The position numbers and the translations under genes were made by a program. Of a stretch of 37,823 nucleotides of DNA, positions 18,495-29,400 are shown in pieces. This DNA is from Isochrysis galbana (lineage: Eukaryota > Haptophyta > Isochrysidales > Isochrysidaceae). Where the stretch lies: assembly GCA_018136815.1 (NCBI GenBank), contig CM030931.1, positions 3,871,725-3,909,547 on the forward strand, read 5' to 3'. Numbering within the stretch: the first letter of the stretch is position 1; the number at the start of each line of letters is the position of its first letter. The notes below the pieces were generated by a model. That model saw only the letters and a list, made by a program, of their open reading frames with translations, was not told the origin of the DNA and made no database searches.

Positions 18495-18601
18495 TTAGCG
18501 ATGGAGCGCGCGCCGACCGCTCCCACCTCCCAGCCCTAGATGTGAAACACGGCAGGGGGGGCCTCCAAACACAGCAAATACGGCCTGTTTTTGGCTTTTC
18601 T

Positions 18602-18784
18602 AAAAAAAAAATCTTCTTAAAAATTCCCGCTACGTACACGGCGTGAGGCAGCTTGCTAGTGTACCTCCCTACTACCCAACCTTAACCCCTAAACAACCCC
18701 CTTCCCCTTCCCCAGTTCCCTCTCTGGCGGAGAAGCTGGTTCCAGGGAGGCCGCGCGCGCTGCTTCGGCCGGGAGTTGGAGAGA
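18602..18784 (+). repeat. Dispersed repeat R1, copy C
   Basis: The longest R1 copy: A-run, TCTTCTTAAAAATTCCCGC, GGCGTGAGGCAGCTTGCTAG, ACCTCCCTACTACCCAACC, TTAACCCCTAAACAACCCCC, TTCCCCAGTTCCCTCT, GGTTCCAGGGAGGCCGCGCG. It matches copy A (327-479) in inverted orientation. Confidence 0.85.
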
Positions 18785-18904
18785 AGGGGGTGGGAGATTG
18801 TGGCTTGTCTCTTGATCTAGATTCGGTTCTGGTTTTTCCTCATTAATATAGCGTGAGGTCCTTATTGGTATCCGGTGCGGTTCCTATTAAGAGATTTGGC
18901 TACC

Positions 18905-19676
18905 CTAGGTGATGTTTCTTATGTCCAGTCCTCTCGCCGCCTGCAAGAGGTCTTCTGATGCTCCTAGGTTGAAATCCTTGTCTATAGTATACAGGGGGCT
19001 TATCATTTTCCGGACATGTTTGTTGCTCGGGGCGTGTAGCCCCATGTTCTCGCGTTGTTTTTTTAACCTTTGAAAGAAACCGACCTTCGCCGTTACTAAT
19101 AAGTGGTATCTCGTAAGGATCGCTCTCAAGATTGTCCTAACGGACCTACCGTCCGCGTTGCCATATTGGATGTTATAAAAGTCCGTGAGGATGTATCTCC
19201 ACGCCAGGATACCTAAGTACCCCGAGGAGGGATGCGGTCTGTCTACTTGGTAGCAAAAGAGACGTTGGGCTATCTCGGAGCCCGGCCTCAGATTTGTCCC
19301 CAGAAGCCCTTCTATGAATTCGAAAATGGGCGCCGTCGCGATGCACGTGGCTATGTGGGTGGAGCTCTCGGGGGCTATGCCACAAAACCGGCACGTCGGA
19401 TCGTCGGCGAACCGGTTCGCCGTGGCTATTCTCCTATGCAGGACGTGTTTGAAGTGCATATATGAGTCTCTCGGCGTTAAAAAGTTGTATTTGTATAGCT
19501 GAGATACTTGTTTCCATTTCCCGGAGATGTCCGGCAATCGTTTTTCCCACCTCAATGTGGATTTTTGTTTCTTCGTTTTTCTCATTGCGAGAAACGCTTT
19601 TGTCAGCGCCTTGACGTTAACATCCTCTAGGGTTATATTCGCGCCTTTGAACGTGTATTCTTGTGGTATCGGGTAC
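18905..19676 (-). mobile_element. 5'-truncated LINE fragment: C-terminus of a reverse transcriptase ORF
   Basis: About 255 codons on the minus strand end in a TAG at 18905. The segment has the hallmarks of a LINE ORF2 C-terminus: a Trp/Lys-rich lead (LRWEKRL, GKWKQVSQLY), FLTPRDSYMHFKHVLHRRI, then a C-x2-C-x8-H-x3-C zinc-binding motif (CRFCGIAPESSTHIATC), as in zf-RVT domains, and a long basic helical tail. The RT core itself is absent, as expected for a 5'-truncated insertion. It is joined in frame to armadillo repeat 35 of the neighbouring gene at about 19676. I see no poly-A or target-site duplication. Confidence 0.7.
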
Positions 19677-22600
19677 GGCAGCTCGACGAGCGCCGCGATG
19701 GCGTTCGCCTTGGCGATCCGCACCTGGTTGTCGATGTTGACCGCAAGACTCCACAACGCGCTCGCCGCATTCGTGCGCCCCTCGGCCGTTCCATCGCCGA
19801 GCAGCGTGACGAGCGGCTCGATGGCGCCCGCCTCAACGATCGCCTCCTGGTTGTCGGCGTTGGCTGCCAGATTCGACAGCGCGCCCGCCGCATTCGTGCG
19901 TCCCTCGGCCGTTCCATCGCCGAGCAGCTCGACGAGCGCCGCGATGGCGTTCGCCTTGGCGATCCGCACCTGGTTGTCGATGTTGACCGCAAGACTCCAC
20001 AACGCGCTCGCCGCATTCGTGCGCCCCTCGGCCGTTCCATCGCCGAGCAGCTTGACGAGCGGCTCGATGGCGCCAACCTTGACGATCGCCTCCTGGTTGT
20101 CGGCGTTGGCTGCCAGGTTCGACAGCGCGCCCGCCGCATTCGTGCGCCCCTTGGCCGTTCCATCGCCGAGCAGCTCGACGAGCGGCGCGATGGCGCCCGC
20201 ATTGGCGATCGCCACTTGGTTGTGGGCGTTGACCGCCAGGCTCCACAACGCGTTCGCCGCCGCCGTGCGCCCCTCGGCCGTTCGATCGCCGAGCAGCTCG
20301 ACAAGCGGCGCGGTGGCTCCAACCTCGGCGATCGCCACCTGGTTGTCGTCGTTGACCGCCAGGTCCGACAGCGCGCCCGCCGCCCTCTTGCACCCCTCGG
20401 CCGTTCTATCGCTGAGGAGCTTGACGAGCGGCAAAATGGCGCCCGCATTGGCGATCGCCACCTGGTTGTCGTCGTTGACCGCCAGGTTCGACAGCGCGCC
20501 CGCCGCCGTCTTGCGCTCCTCGGCCGTTCCATATCGGAGCAGCTCGACGAGCAGCGCGAAGGCGTCCATCTTCGCGATTGCCACCTGGTTGTCAGCGTTG
20601 GCAGCCAGGTTCCTCAGCGCGCCCGCCGCTTGCGTGCGGCACACGGCCGTTCTATCGCTGAGGAGCTTGACGAGCGGCTCGATGGCGCCCAAGTCGGCGA
20701 TCGTCACCTGATTGTCAGCGTTGTTCGCCAGGTTCGACAGCGCGCCCGCCGCCGCCGTGCGCCCCCTGGCCGTTCCATCGCCGAGCAGCTTGACGAGCGG
20801 CTCGATGGCGCCCTGCTCTACGATCGCTACCTGGTTGTTGGCGTTGAACGCCAGGTTCCGCAGCGCGCTCGCCGCCTCCGTGCGCCCCTCGGCCGTTCCA
20901 TCGCCGAGCAGCTTGACGAGCGGCTCGATGGCCCTTGCCTCGGCGATCGACATCTTGTTGTCGGCGTTGACCGCCAGGTTTGAGAGCGCACCCGCCGCGT
21001 TCGTGCGCCCCTCGGTCGTTCCATCGCCGAGCAGCTCAACGAGCGGCGCGATGGCGCTCTCCTTGGCGATCGTCACCTTGTTATCATCGTTAACCGCAAG
21101 GCTCCACAGCGCGCCCGCCGCCGTCGTGCGCCCCTCAGCCGTTCCGTCGCCGAGCAGCTCGACGAGCGGCGCGATGGCGCTCGCCTTGGCGATTGCCACA
21201 AGGTTGTCGTCGTTGACCGCCAGGTTCCGCAGCGCGCTCGCCGCCGCCGTGCGCCCCTCGGCCGTTCCATCGCAGAGTAGCTTGACGAGCGGCGCGATGG
21301 CGTCCGCCTTGGCGATCGCCACCTTGTTGTCGTCGTTGACCGCCAGGCTGCACAGCGCGCAGGCCGCAATCGTGCGCCCCTCAGCCGTTCCATCGCGGAG
21401 TAGCTTGACGAGCGGCGCGATGGCGTCCGCCTTGGCGATCGCCACCTTGTTGTAGGTGTCGACCGCCAGGATCCACAGCGCGTAGGCCGCCATCGTGCAC
21501 CCCTCGGCCGTGCCATCGACCAGCAGCTCGACGAGCGGCGCGATGGCGCCCGCATTGGCGATCGCAACCCGGTTGTGGGCGTTGAACGCCAGGTTCCGCA
21601 GCCCGCTCGCCGCCTCCGTGCCCCCTTTGGCCGTTTTATCGCCGAGCAGCTTGACGAGCGGCTCGATGGCGCCCTGCTCTACGATCGCTACCTGGTTGTC
21701 ATCGTTGAACGCCAAGTTCGAGAGCGCACCCGCCGCATTCGTGCGCCCCTCGGCCGTTTCATCGCCGAGTAGCTTGACGAGCGGCCTGATGGCGCCCGAC
21801 CCGGCGATCGTCACCTTGTTATCATCGTTAACCGCAAGGCTGCACAGCGCACCAGCCGCATTCGTGCGCCCCTCGGTCGTTCCATCGCCGAGCAGCTCAA
21901 CGAGCGGCGCGATGGCGCTCTCCTTGGCGATCGTCACCTTGTTATCATCGTTAACCGCAAGGCTCCACAGCGCGCCCGCCGCCGTCGTGCGCCCCTCTGC
22001 CGTTCCGTCCCAGAGTAGCTTGACGAGCGGCGCGATGGCGTCCGCCTCGGCGATCGCCACCTGGTTGTCGGCGTTCACTGCCAGGTTCCGCAGCGCGCTC
22101 GCCGCCACCGTGCGCCCCTCGGCCGTTCCATCGCGGAGTAGCTTGACGAGCGGCGCGATGGCGTCCGCCTTGGCGATCGCCACCTGGTTGTCGGCGTTCA
22201 CTGCCAGGTTCGACAGCGCGCTCGCCGCCTTCGTGCGCCTTTCGGCCCTTCCATCGCTGAGCACCTTGACGAGCGGCACGATGGCGCCCGCCTTGGCGAT
22301 CGCCGCCTTGTTCTCGTCGTTGACCGCCGGCTTTGACAGCACGCTCGCCGCATTTGTGCGGCACATGTTTTTTCATCGCCAAGCAGCTTGACGAGCTGCG
22401 CGATGGCCCGCGTCTTGGCGATCGTCACCTTGTTGTCGGCGTTGACTGCCAGGCTCGAGAGCGCGCTCGCCGCCGTCGTGCGGCCTTCCGCCGTTTTTTC
22501 GCCGAGCAGCTTGACGAGCGGCCTGATAGCGCCCTCCTGGGCAATCGCTACCTGGTTGTCGTCGTTGAGCGCCAGATAGTACAGTGCACCCGCCGCCGCC

Positions 22601-24015
22601 GTGCGCCCCTCGGCCGTTCCGTCGCCGAGCAGCTTGACAAGCGGCGCGATGGCCCCCGCCTTGGCGATCTTCACTCGGTTGTCGTCGTTGGCCGCCAGGC
22701 TCCACAGCGCCCTCGCCGCCGTTGCGCGCTCCTTGAGTGTTCTATCGCCGAGCAGCTCGACGAGTGGCGCGATGGCGCCCGCCTCGGCGATCGCCACCTG
22801 GTTGTCTTCGTTGACCGCCAGGTTCGACAGCGCGCCCGCCGCCATCGTGCGCCCCTCGGCCGTTCCATCGCCGAGCAGCTTGACGAGCGGCGCGATGGCG
22901 TTCGCCTTGGCGATCGCCACCAGCTTGTTTGCAATGACCGACAGGTAGCACAACACGCCCGCCGCCACCGTGCGCCCCTCCGCCGATCCATCGCCGAGCA
23001 GCTCGACTAGCGGCACGATGGCGCCCGCCTCGGCGATCGCCACTCGGTTGTTTGCAATGACCGACAGGCTAGCCAGCGCACCCGCCGCCTTTGTGCGCCC
23101 CTCGGCCGTTCCATCTTTGAGCAGCTTGACGAGCGGCCCGATGGCGCTCGCTATGGCGATCGCCGCCTGGTTGTCGGCGTTGGCCGCCAGGTTCGACAGC
23201 GCGCTCGCCGCATTCGTACGCCCCTCGGCCGTTCCATCTCTGAGCAGCTTGACGAGCGGCTTGATGGCTCCAGCCTTGGCGATCGCCACCTGGTTGTCGT
23301 CGTTGATGGCCAGGTTCGACAGCGCGTTCGCCGCATTCGTGCGCCCCTCGGCCGTTCCATCGCCGAGCAGCTTGACGAGCGGCGCGATGGCGTCCGCCTT
23401 GGCGATCGCCACCCGGTTGTTGGCAATGACCGACAGGTTCGACAGCGCGTTCGCCGCCATCGTGCGCCCCTCGACCGTTCCATCGCCGAGCAGCTTGACG
23501 AGCGGCCCGATGGCGTCCGCCTTGGCGATCGCCACCCGGTTGTTGGCAATGACCGACAGGTTCGACAGCGCGTTCGCCGCCATCGTGCGCCCCTCCGCTG
23601 TTCCATCGCCGAGCATCTTGACAAGAGGTCTGATGGCGCCCTCCTTTACGATCGCTACCTGGTTGTCATCGTTGACCGCCAGGTTCGAGAGCGCGTCCGC
23701 CGCCTTCGTGCGCCCCTCGGCCGTTCGATCGCCGAGTAGCCTGACGAGCGGCCCGATGGCGCCCGCCTTGGCGATCGCCACCTTATTGTCGTCGTTGGCC
23801 GCCAGGTTCGACAGCGCGCCCGCCGCCTTTGTGCGCCCCTCGGCTGTCCGATCGCCTAGCAGTTTGACGAGCGGCGCGATGGCGCGCTGCTTTGCGATCG
23901 CTACCTGGTTGTCGGCGTTCAGAGCGAGGATTCTTATTTCATCGGCCGCCTTCGCCCTCTCTTTCCCGCTCGTCGCCTTGCGCAGCTTGTTGACGGCCTC
24001 TTGCACCTCTGCCAT
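19677..24015 (-). CDS. Armadillo-repeat protein, tandem paralogue, 3' end replaced by a LINE
   Basis: The ATG at 24015 is chosen because it aligns with the start of the neighbouring gene (MAEVQEAVNKL versus MAAVQDVITKL) and both share GCTGCCGAG before the ATG; an upstream start at 24135 would only translate a CT-rich leader. About 34.5 repeats of 41 residues follow. One missing base in an A-run near 22368-22375 (repeat 13) moves the rest to another frame, which then stays open through repeat 35 and into the LINE segment, stopping at 18905. No SAM-like or ADP-ribosyltransferase domain is present. Repeats here are more varied than in array 1 (Asn-Asn-Arg and Ser-Val-Ile types in repeats 3-9). 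Armadillo arrays form a superhelix for protein binding; the partner is unknown. As read, the product would be an armadillo-LINE chimera. Confidence 0.7.
19680..23920 (-). repeat. Armadillo array 2, about 34.5 units of 123 bp
   Basis: Units keep the 123-bp period. Blocks are duplicated at exact unit multiples: the GATGGCGCTCTCC block with TTATCATCGTTAACCGC is at 21050 and 21911 (861 bp, seven units), and the GATCCGCACC block is at 19715 and 19961 (246 bp, two units) next to the LINE junction. Confidence 0.9.
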
Positions 24016-24069
24016 CTCGGCAGCAGTGGCGCTTCCACGGGGGATATGGTTGGGGAGGCAGGGGAGAGA

Positions 24070-24180
24070 TGTAACGAACGTGGGGGGGAGAGAGAGAGAA
24101 GGGGAGGAAGGGGAGGAAGGGAGGGGGTGGGACATAGGAGAGACTGGGGGAGAGGTGGTGGTGGGCAGGGGGAGAGATTC
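24070..24180 (-). promoter_or_regulatory. CT-rich leader of the second armadillo gene
   Basis: On the coding (minus) strand this is a CT-rich run (GA-rich as written, with GGGGAGGAAGGGGAGGAAGG), 50 bp or more ahead of the ATG at 24015. It resembles the pyrimidine-rich leaders at 1168-1437 and 5340-5790. Confidence 0.45.
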
Positions 24181-24302
24181 TCTTTCTGGATTCTCTCTCT
24201 GTTGGAGGAGTACTTTGGGAGGGCGTTGGGGCAGCCGTGGGCAGGCCTAGGCCGAGGAGCCAGCAGGGACGAGGGCTCACTACTTTCTTTAGGGGTTAGT
24301 TA

Positions 24303-24446
24303 GCATGGTCTTAGCGATGCAACGAGGGGACGCGAGGTCGGTGGACACCTAATGATAAAAATACACCAAGGCACATGGGGACTATACGTCCCTTCTACTA
24401 CAAAACGCCAAACACCCCCCCCACCGCATGACACTGATGTTGCCTC
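24303..24446 (+). repeat. Dispersed repeat R2, copy 4 (longest)
   Basis: It carries both halves of R2: GCATGGTCTTAGCGATGCAA to GGACACCTAATGA as in copy 1, and ACACCAAGGCACATGGGGAC, CCCTTCTACTACAAAACGCC, CACCGCATGACACTGATG as in copies 1-3. It lies between the armadillo gene and the retrotransposon; no plus-strand gene follows it. Confidence 0.85.
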
Positions 24447-24735
24447 AACTCCTTACTGCCGGAGCATCGACGAAACAAGTGCTTCGGCTCGGTTTCTTCA
24501 ATGTTTCTTCTCGCAGCTTCAGCTTCTCCCCCAGGCGATGCGCCGACAGGGGGCCGCAGGGGGCACGCCGAGACACGAGGCTAGCCTGGTCACTCACTAG
24601 GGAGGTGCGGAGGGCACCATCGGTAATGGGCAAATGAGGATAACGCGCTTAGTCAACGCCGACCCGGAAATGAAGGGAAGCACGATAGGACCGAGAGAGT
24701 TAAGACTCTCGCAGTTTGCGGATGACGCGCAACTT

Positions 24736-26278
24736 TGTCGAGTCGAGCGCTACCGGAGGGCTCTGAGCCACTCCGTCGCGAGCGGCACCGGCGGCTAGCG
24801 CGGCGCTTTGTCCCTCCTCCCCACCGGGAGTCGGGTGAATGAAATTCTGGACTGGGTCGGGCAACCCCATTCGGGTGTATGGACAGGGAACGAACGGCGA
24901 ACGAAGGACTGTGGGGCAGCGAGGCGCTCCTAGCGGCCCTAGTGTGATGGGTTGTAAGAGATTGTTAGACCTACAAAGAACTCTTCCCTCAGGGAGGGAG
25001 CCTAAGCTGCTTGAGTGCAGCGACGCAGCGAACAACGACGGACAACGAAGCTGAGAACAACAGGATACACCGACCCACGAACACACCGGAATCATTCACC
25101 CAAACCAAGCAAATTATCAAGCAACCGCGACCCCAAATCACCGATAACTCAAACACGTCGCGAGAGACGGAGAGAGAGAGCGAGAGAGAGAGAGACTCCG
25201 CAGCGACGGCCGGAGCGTGTCTCCGTTGTAACTTCCCCACGTAGCGGAGAGTCCGAAGGGGAGCGTCATGTCGCGCGACCACGGCGATCACTTTGGATAC
25301 AGATCGCAACGAGATGTCTTCACGACCGAATAAATCTTGCCGTTGAGCGTGAACCTTCTAGACGCTTCTAACGAACAACCCTGAGTAGCAACCAAGGGGA
25401 AGAAACACCAAAGGGGCCAAGGCTTGCATGTAACTTGCATCAAGGGGAAAGATTCCCTCACCTAGGAAGCGAACCTACACCGATCTCCAAGGGGAGATGG
25501 CAAATTAAACCTCAAATCTCGAGCGGCTAGAGCAACCGACTCGCTCGCCAAAACCTTGACCGAGAAGAAAGAAGCAAGGACCTACAAGCCAAGGGTAGCG
25601 GACCTAAGGAATGTGAGAGGAAGTTTCCGAACGCCAACGCCAAACGCCGAACGCGGGGATTCAACGAAACCCTAACCAGGCCAAGCAGAACCTACGAAGA
25701 ACAGGCCTGGACGACAACGAAAGTGAGCAGGTCCCAAGAAAGAACCGGAACCCAACAAGAAACGACAAGCCTTGCAAGAAGCTAAACAAGCCTTCACAAG
25801 GTAACTCGAGAGCCTGAGACAAGCGCGCAGCGAGTGACAGGCGACCTGGCTCCTTTGGGTCAAGATTACCCGAAAGGAGGAAACCTGGAATCTAGACCTG
25901 ACAAACAGGCTAGAAGGAACGAAACAAGAACTCGAATTCTAGATCGCTAGGGACGAACCCTACCAACCTAGATGTACCTGAGCTTCACCGTGTGGCCGCA
26001 CGGCGAAGGACCTGGAAACAAGAGCCTGGAAATCGCATCATCTAGGATGAATGCGACACCCCCCGACTAAGATCGAGACGTCTCCCGATGTCGAGCGGTG
26101 AACCTGGAAACAGAGACCTGGAACCTGGAACCTGAGCTGACCAGAGGTCAGAATCGGAACAAGAAGCAACGAAACATAGCGAGCGAAACGTGGAGACAAG
26201 AACACCCTTTGGATCCAAAGCGAGCACGAAATCGGCGGCTTAACGCGGCGGCCTCTTTCGTACGCACTGCCCCACCCA
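24736..26278 (-). repeat. 3' LTR
   Basis: From 24736 to about 25909 it aligns over its full length with 36666-37823. The remaining part to 26278 has no partner inside the window. The right boundary is set by a CA followed by a pyrimidine run (purine tract on the coding strand). It contains a GA microsatellite at about 25165-25196 and the 12-mer AGCACGAAATCG at 26223-26234 (complementary to the primer site). There are no long reading frames. The exact right end is uncertain by up to about 150 bp. Confidence 0.85.
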
Positions 26279-26290
26279 CTTCTCCCTTTT
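26279..26290 (-). other. Candidate polypurine tract
   Basis: On the coding strand AAAAGGGAGAAG is followed directly by TGGG, the expected layout for plus-strand priming at the start of a 3' LTR. It lies 145 bp after the pol stop. Confidence 0.6.
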
Positions 26291-26435
26291 ACAGGAGCTT
26301 TGCTCGGGTGTTGCGCCGGGTGTAGAGCGCAGGCAGCACGCGTTCAGCACCTCCATGATTCGCTCTTGAACTCGGAGCCCTAGCCGAGGCGTGGGGCTAG
26401 CCTAGAGGGACGGGTCCCTTACCCAAGACATGGGA

Positions 26436-29400
26436 TCAACGGGAGTGGAGCCTGGAGCGAGTGCGCGAAGACGGCGCATCGAGAACGGGAGGAAGAGGAG
26501 TATCCCTGGCCGACGAAGAAGTTGCTTCCGGGGACTCAACATCTTCTGGACAAGTCTCTTCGACGGAGCGATCATAATCATCAAGCAAATCAGAACAACG
26601 ACGGAGCAACTCGGAACGAGGCTCCCAGGTGGCTTCTCGAAGAGAATAGCCACGCCACTTCACGAGGTACTCGGTGGAATCGCCATGGTTACGACGATCG
26701 AGCAACTTTTCAACGATGTACTCGTCGTCAGCCAGCGGCTCTTCATCAACGAAAGTATGATACGGCCGGAGGTTCGAGATATGCACCTCCTCCTTGACTA
26801 ACCGGTTCTCCAAATCACGGAGTCGGTACCTAGTGTCGGACAGAGCCTCTACGACGCGGTAGGGACCCGAGTAGATGAATTGCAACTTGTTGGCATGGCC
26901 TGGTAATCGCATGCAGACGCGATCCCCAGGTTCGAAACGCGCTGGTCTTTGAGACTTGATGGTAGCGTCACGGACTGACTCAGCCTGAGCGGCTAGGGTA
27001 GCCTCGAGAGCGCTGGACCAAGAGAGGCGGAGGCTCGCATTGAGCCTGGATGCGTACGAGCGAACGTCGGCGGACGCCGCCTCGAGAGCAGTTGGCGAAA
27101 CAGACTTCGGATCAGAGAGTTGAGCGGGCAGACGCAGCTCACGCCCAAAGATCAAAGACGCTGGAGACCGGGAGGTGACACGACCGGAGGAAGCCCTCAA
27201 CGAGAGGAGTAGGAACGGCAAATGGTCGACCCAATGGCTGCCACCCTCATTCGAGGCGCGCATCAAACGGATGAGCGTTTGCTGAGCGCGTTCGACGAAG
27301 CCTACACCTTCATGTCGGTACGGCTCTGTACTCGACAAATCAGTCCCGGTGAGCTCCAGAATACGCGAAACAAGAACCGAACATAGATTCGAACCGGCGT
27401 CGGTTCGAAGCTGCCTAGGGACTCCATAACGCGTCACAATCAAGCGGATGAACATGTCCAAGGCCACCTCCGACGAAGGATCCCCATTCGAAGGCTCAGC
27501 CTCAATCCATCGAGTGAGCGAGTCGATGAAGACGACCAGCTTGTCGTAACCCGAGACTCCAGGCACGAAGTTGTGAGTGGGAGCCAGTGCGAGCACGTCG
27601 CAGTAGACCACATCAAAGGGGTAGGTGCCCACGGAGAGACCGGAGGGCGACGCTAGAGCCCTAGGTAGCGGCTTGGCGAGGGTGCACTCGTGGCATTCCC
27701 GGACGTAGGATGCAACGTCGGAAGACATGCCAGGCCAGTATACCCGAGTACGAAGAAGACCGGACATACGAGAAACTCCAAGGTGACCGGAGCGATCGTG
27801 GTAGGCAAAGAGGTAGCGAGACCGCAACGAGGGCGGAACATAGAGCACTAGCGAGTCCGGGTCGGTGGAGTCAAGGACGGTGCGATAGTAGACGAGCCCA
27901 TCGTGAACGACGAAACGGCGAAACATCTTGGATTGCTGAGCGGAAACGGGAGCGGGAGCGACAGGACTGGAACACGAATCATCTTCGGCAATGGGGCCTG
28001 AGGCGGCGGCCGGCGGAGGCGACCCTTGGCCTGATGGCTCGTGGTTGGCCGTCTCTCCTGAGCCTAGGAGTGGCTCTACGAACGGATCTTCCGCCAGGGC
28101 CGCTCTCATCTCTTCGGAAGTCGGCGTACCCGGAGCCAAATAACTGGACTGGATGGCGGGCCCGGAATCGGAGGCTCGACGACGAGATCGGTCCAAGGCT
28201 TGAAGCCCTCGCGCCGTAGCTACGGAGCGCGTGATGGCAGCCACCGGATGAGACCGTTCATGCTCGGCTAGAGACTCTGAGCCAGGCTCACGTACCGCTA
28301 ACGACGCTGGGCCGGCGAGTGGTTCGTCTTCGTGTTCCGGCTCCAGGGATGCTAGCCGGGACAGCCCGTCAGCATCCTGATGAACAGCTCCTGGTTTATG
28401 TTCGACATCGAACCGGTACTCAGCCAACTTGAGAGCCCACCGAGTCAGCCGAGAGGCTGGCCCACCGGCTACTTGATCCTTCATGGTATGCAGCCATCGC
28501 AGCGCGGAGTGGTCGACGACTAACTTGAACCGACGCCCCCAAAGGTAGGGTCGCCAATTTCGGATGGATTCCAGGGCGGCCAAGAGTTCAATCTCGGTCA
28601 CCGTCCAGTGGCGTTCGGCCGAGGTGAGACTGCGAGCGTAGTACCCAACGACTCGTTCACGGTTATCGTCTCCTAGCTGCGAGAGGATGCCGGCGATACC
28701 CAACTTGCTAGCCCCATCGGTCTTGACGATGAAGGGCCGATCATCCCTGGGTGGAGTCAAGACGGGCTCCGAAGTGATCGCTGTCTTGAGCTCTTGGATA
28801 GCTCGGCGACACTCCTCGGACTGAGACTCCTTTGCCACGTCACAGCCCTTCCGCGTGAGGGCAGTGAGAGGAGCAGCCTTAGCGGCGAATTGGCGAATGA
28901 ATCGACGGTAGTAGGAGCAAAGGCCGAGGAAAGATCGAACCGCTTCCAAGGAGTTGATGGATGACGGGTCGATGTCGGCGACAGCTGCGACCTTCTTCGG
29001 GTCCATCTTGAGACCTTCCCTCGAGACAACGTGACCGAGGTACTCCGTAGAGGTGGCAAAGAAGACACACTTGGACATCTTGCAGGTCAGGCCGGCCCAC
29101 TCTAGCCGCTCGAGAACTAGGTCTAGCCGGTGAAGCATTTGCTCGAACGAAGCTTGTGCCCTGGCCTCTTCGGAAGGACCCACGCCCGTTGACCAGATGC
29201 CCACATCATCGAGGTAAGGCATGCAGATCTCCCACGATAGCGCACCGAGAACGATGTCCATCAAGCGGCACATGTAGGAGGGACCTGATTGGATGCCGAA
29301 CGGTAGAAAGTTGAACTCGTATTTGCCGCGGTGGGTGGTGAAAGCGGTGATATGTTTGTGCGATTCTTTGATCGGGATGCCCCAAAAACCAGAGGCTAAA

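Noticed and set aside
15230..23920. Regular repeats as a CRISPR array
   Set aside because: Units are 123 bp, coding, without constant-repeat/variable-spacer structure, and the context is eukaryotic.
24016..24135. Upstream start of the second armadillo protein
   Set aside because: The extra 40 residues come from the CT-rich leader, and the paralogue starts at the position matching 24015.
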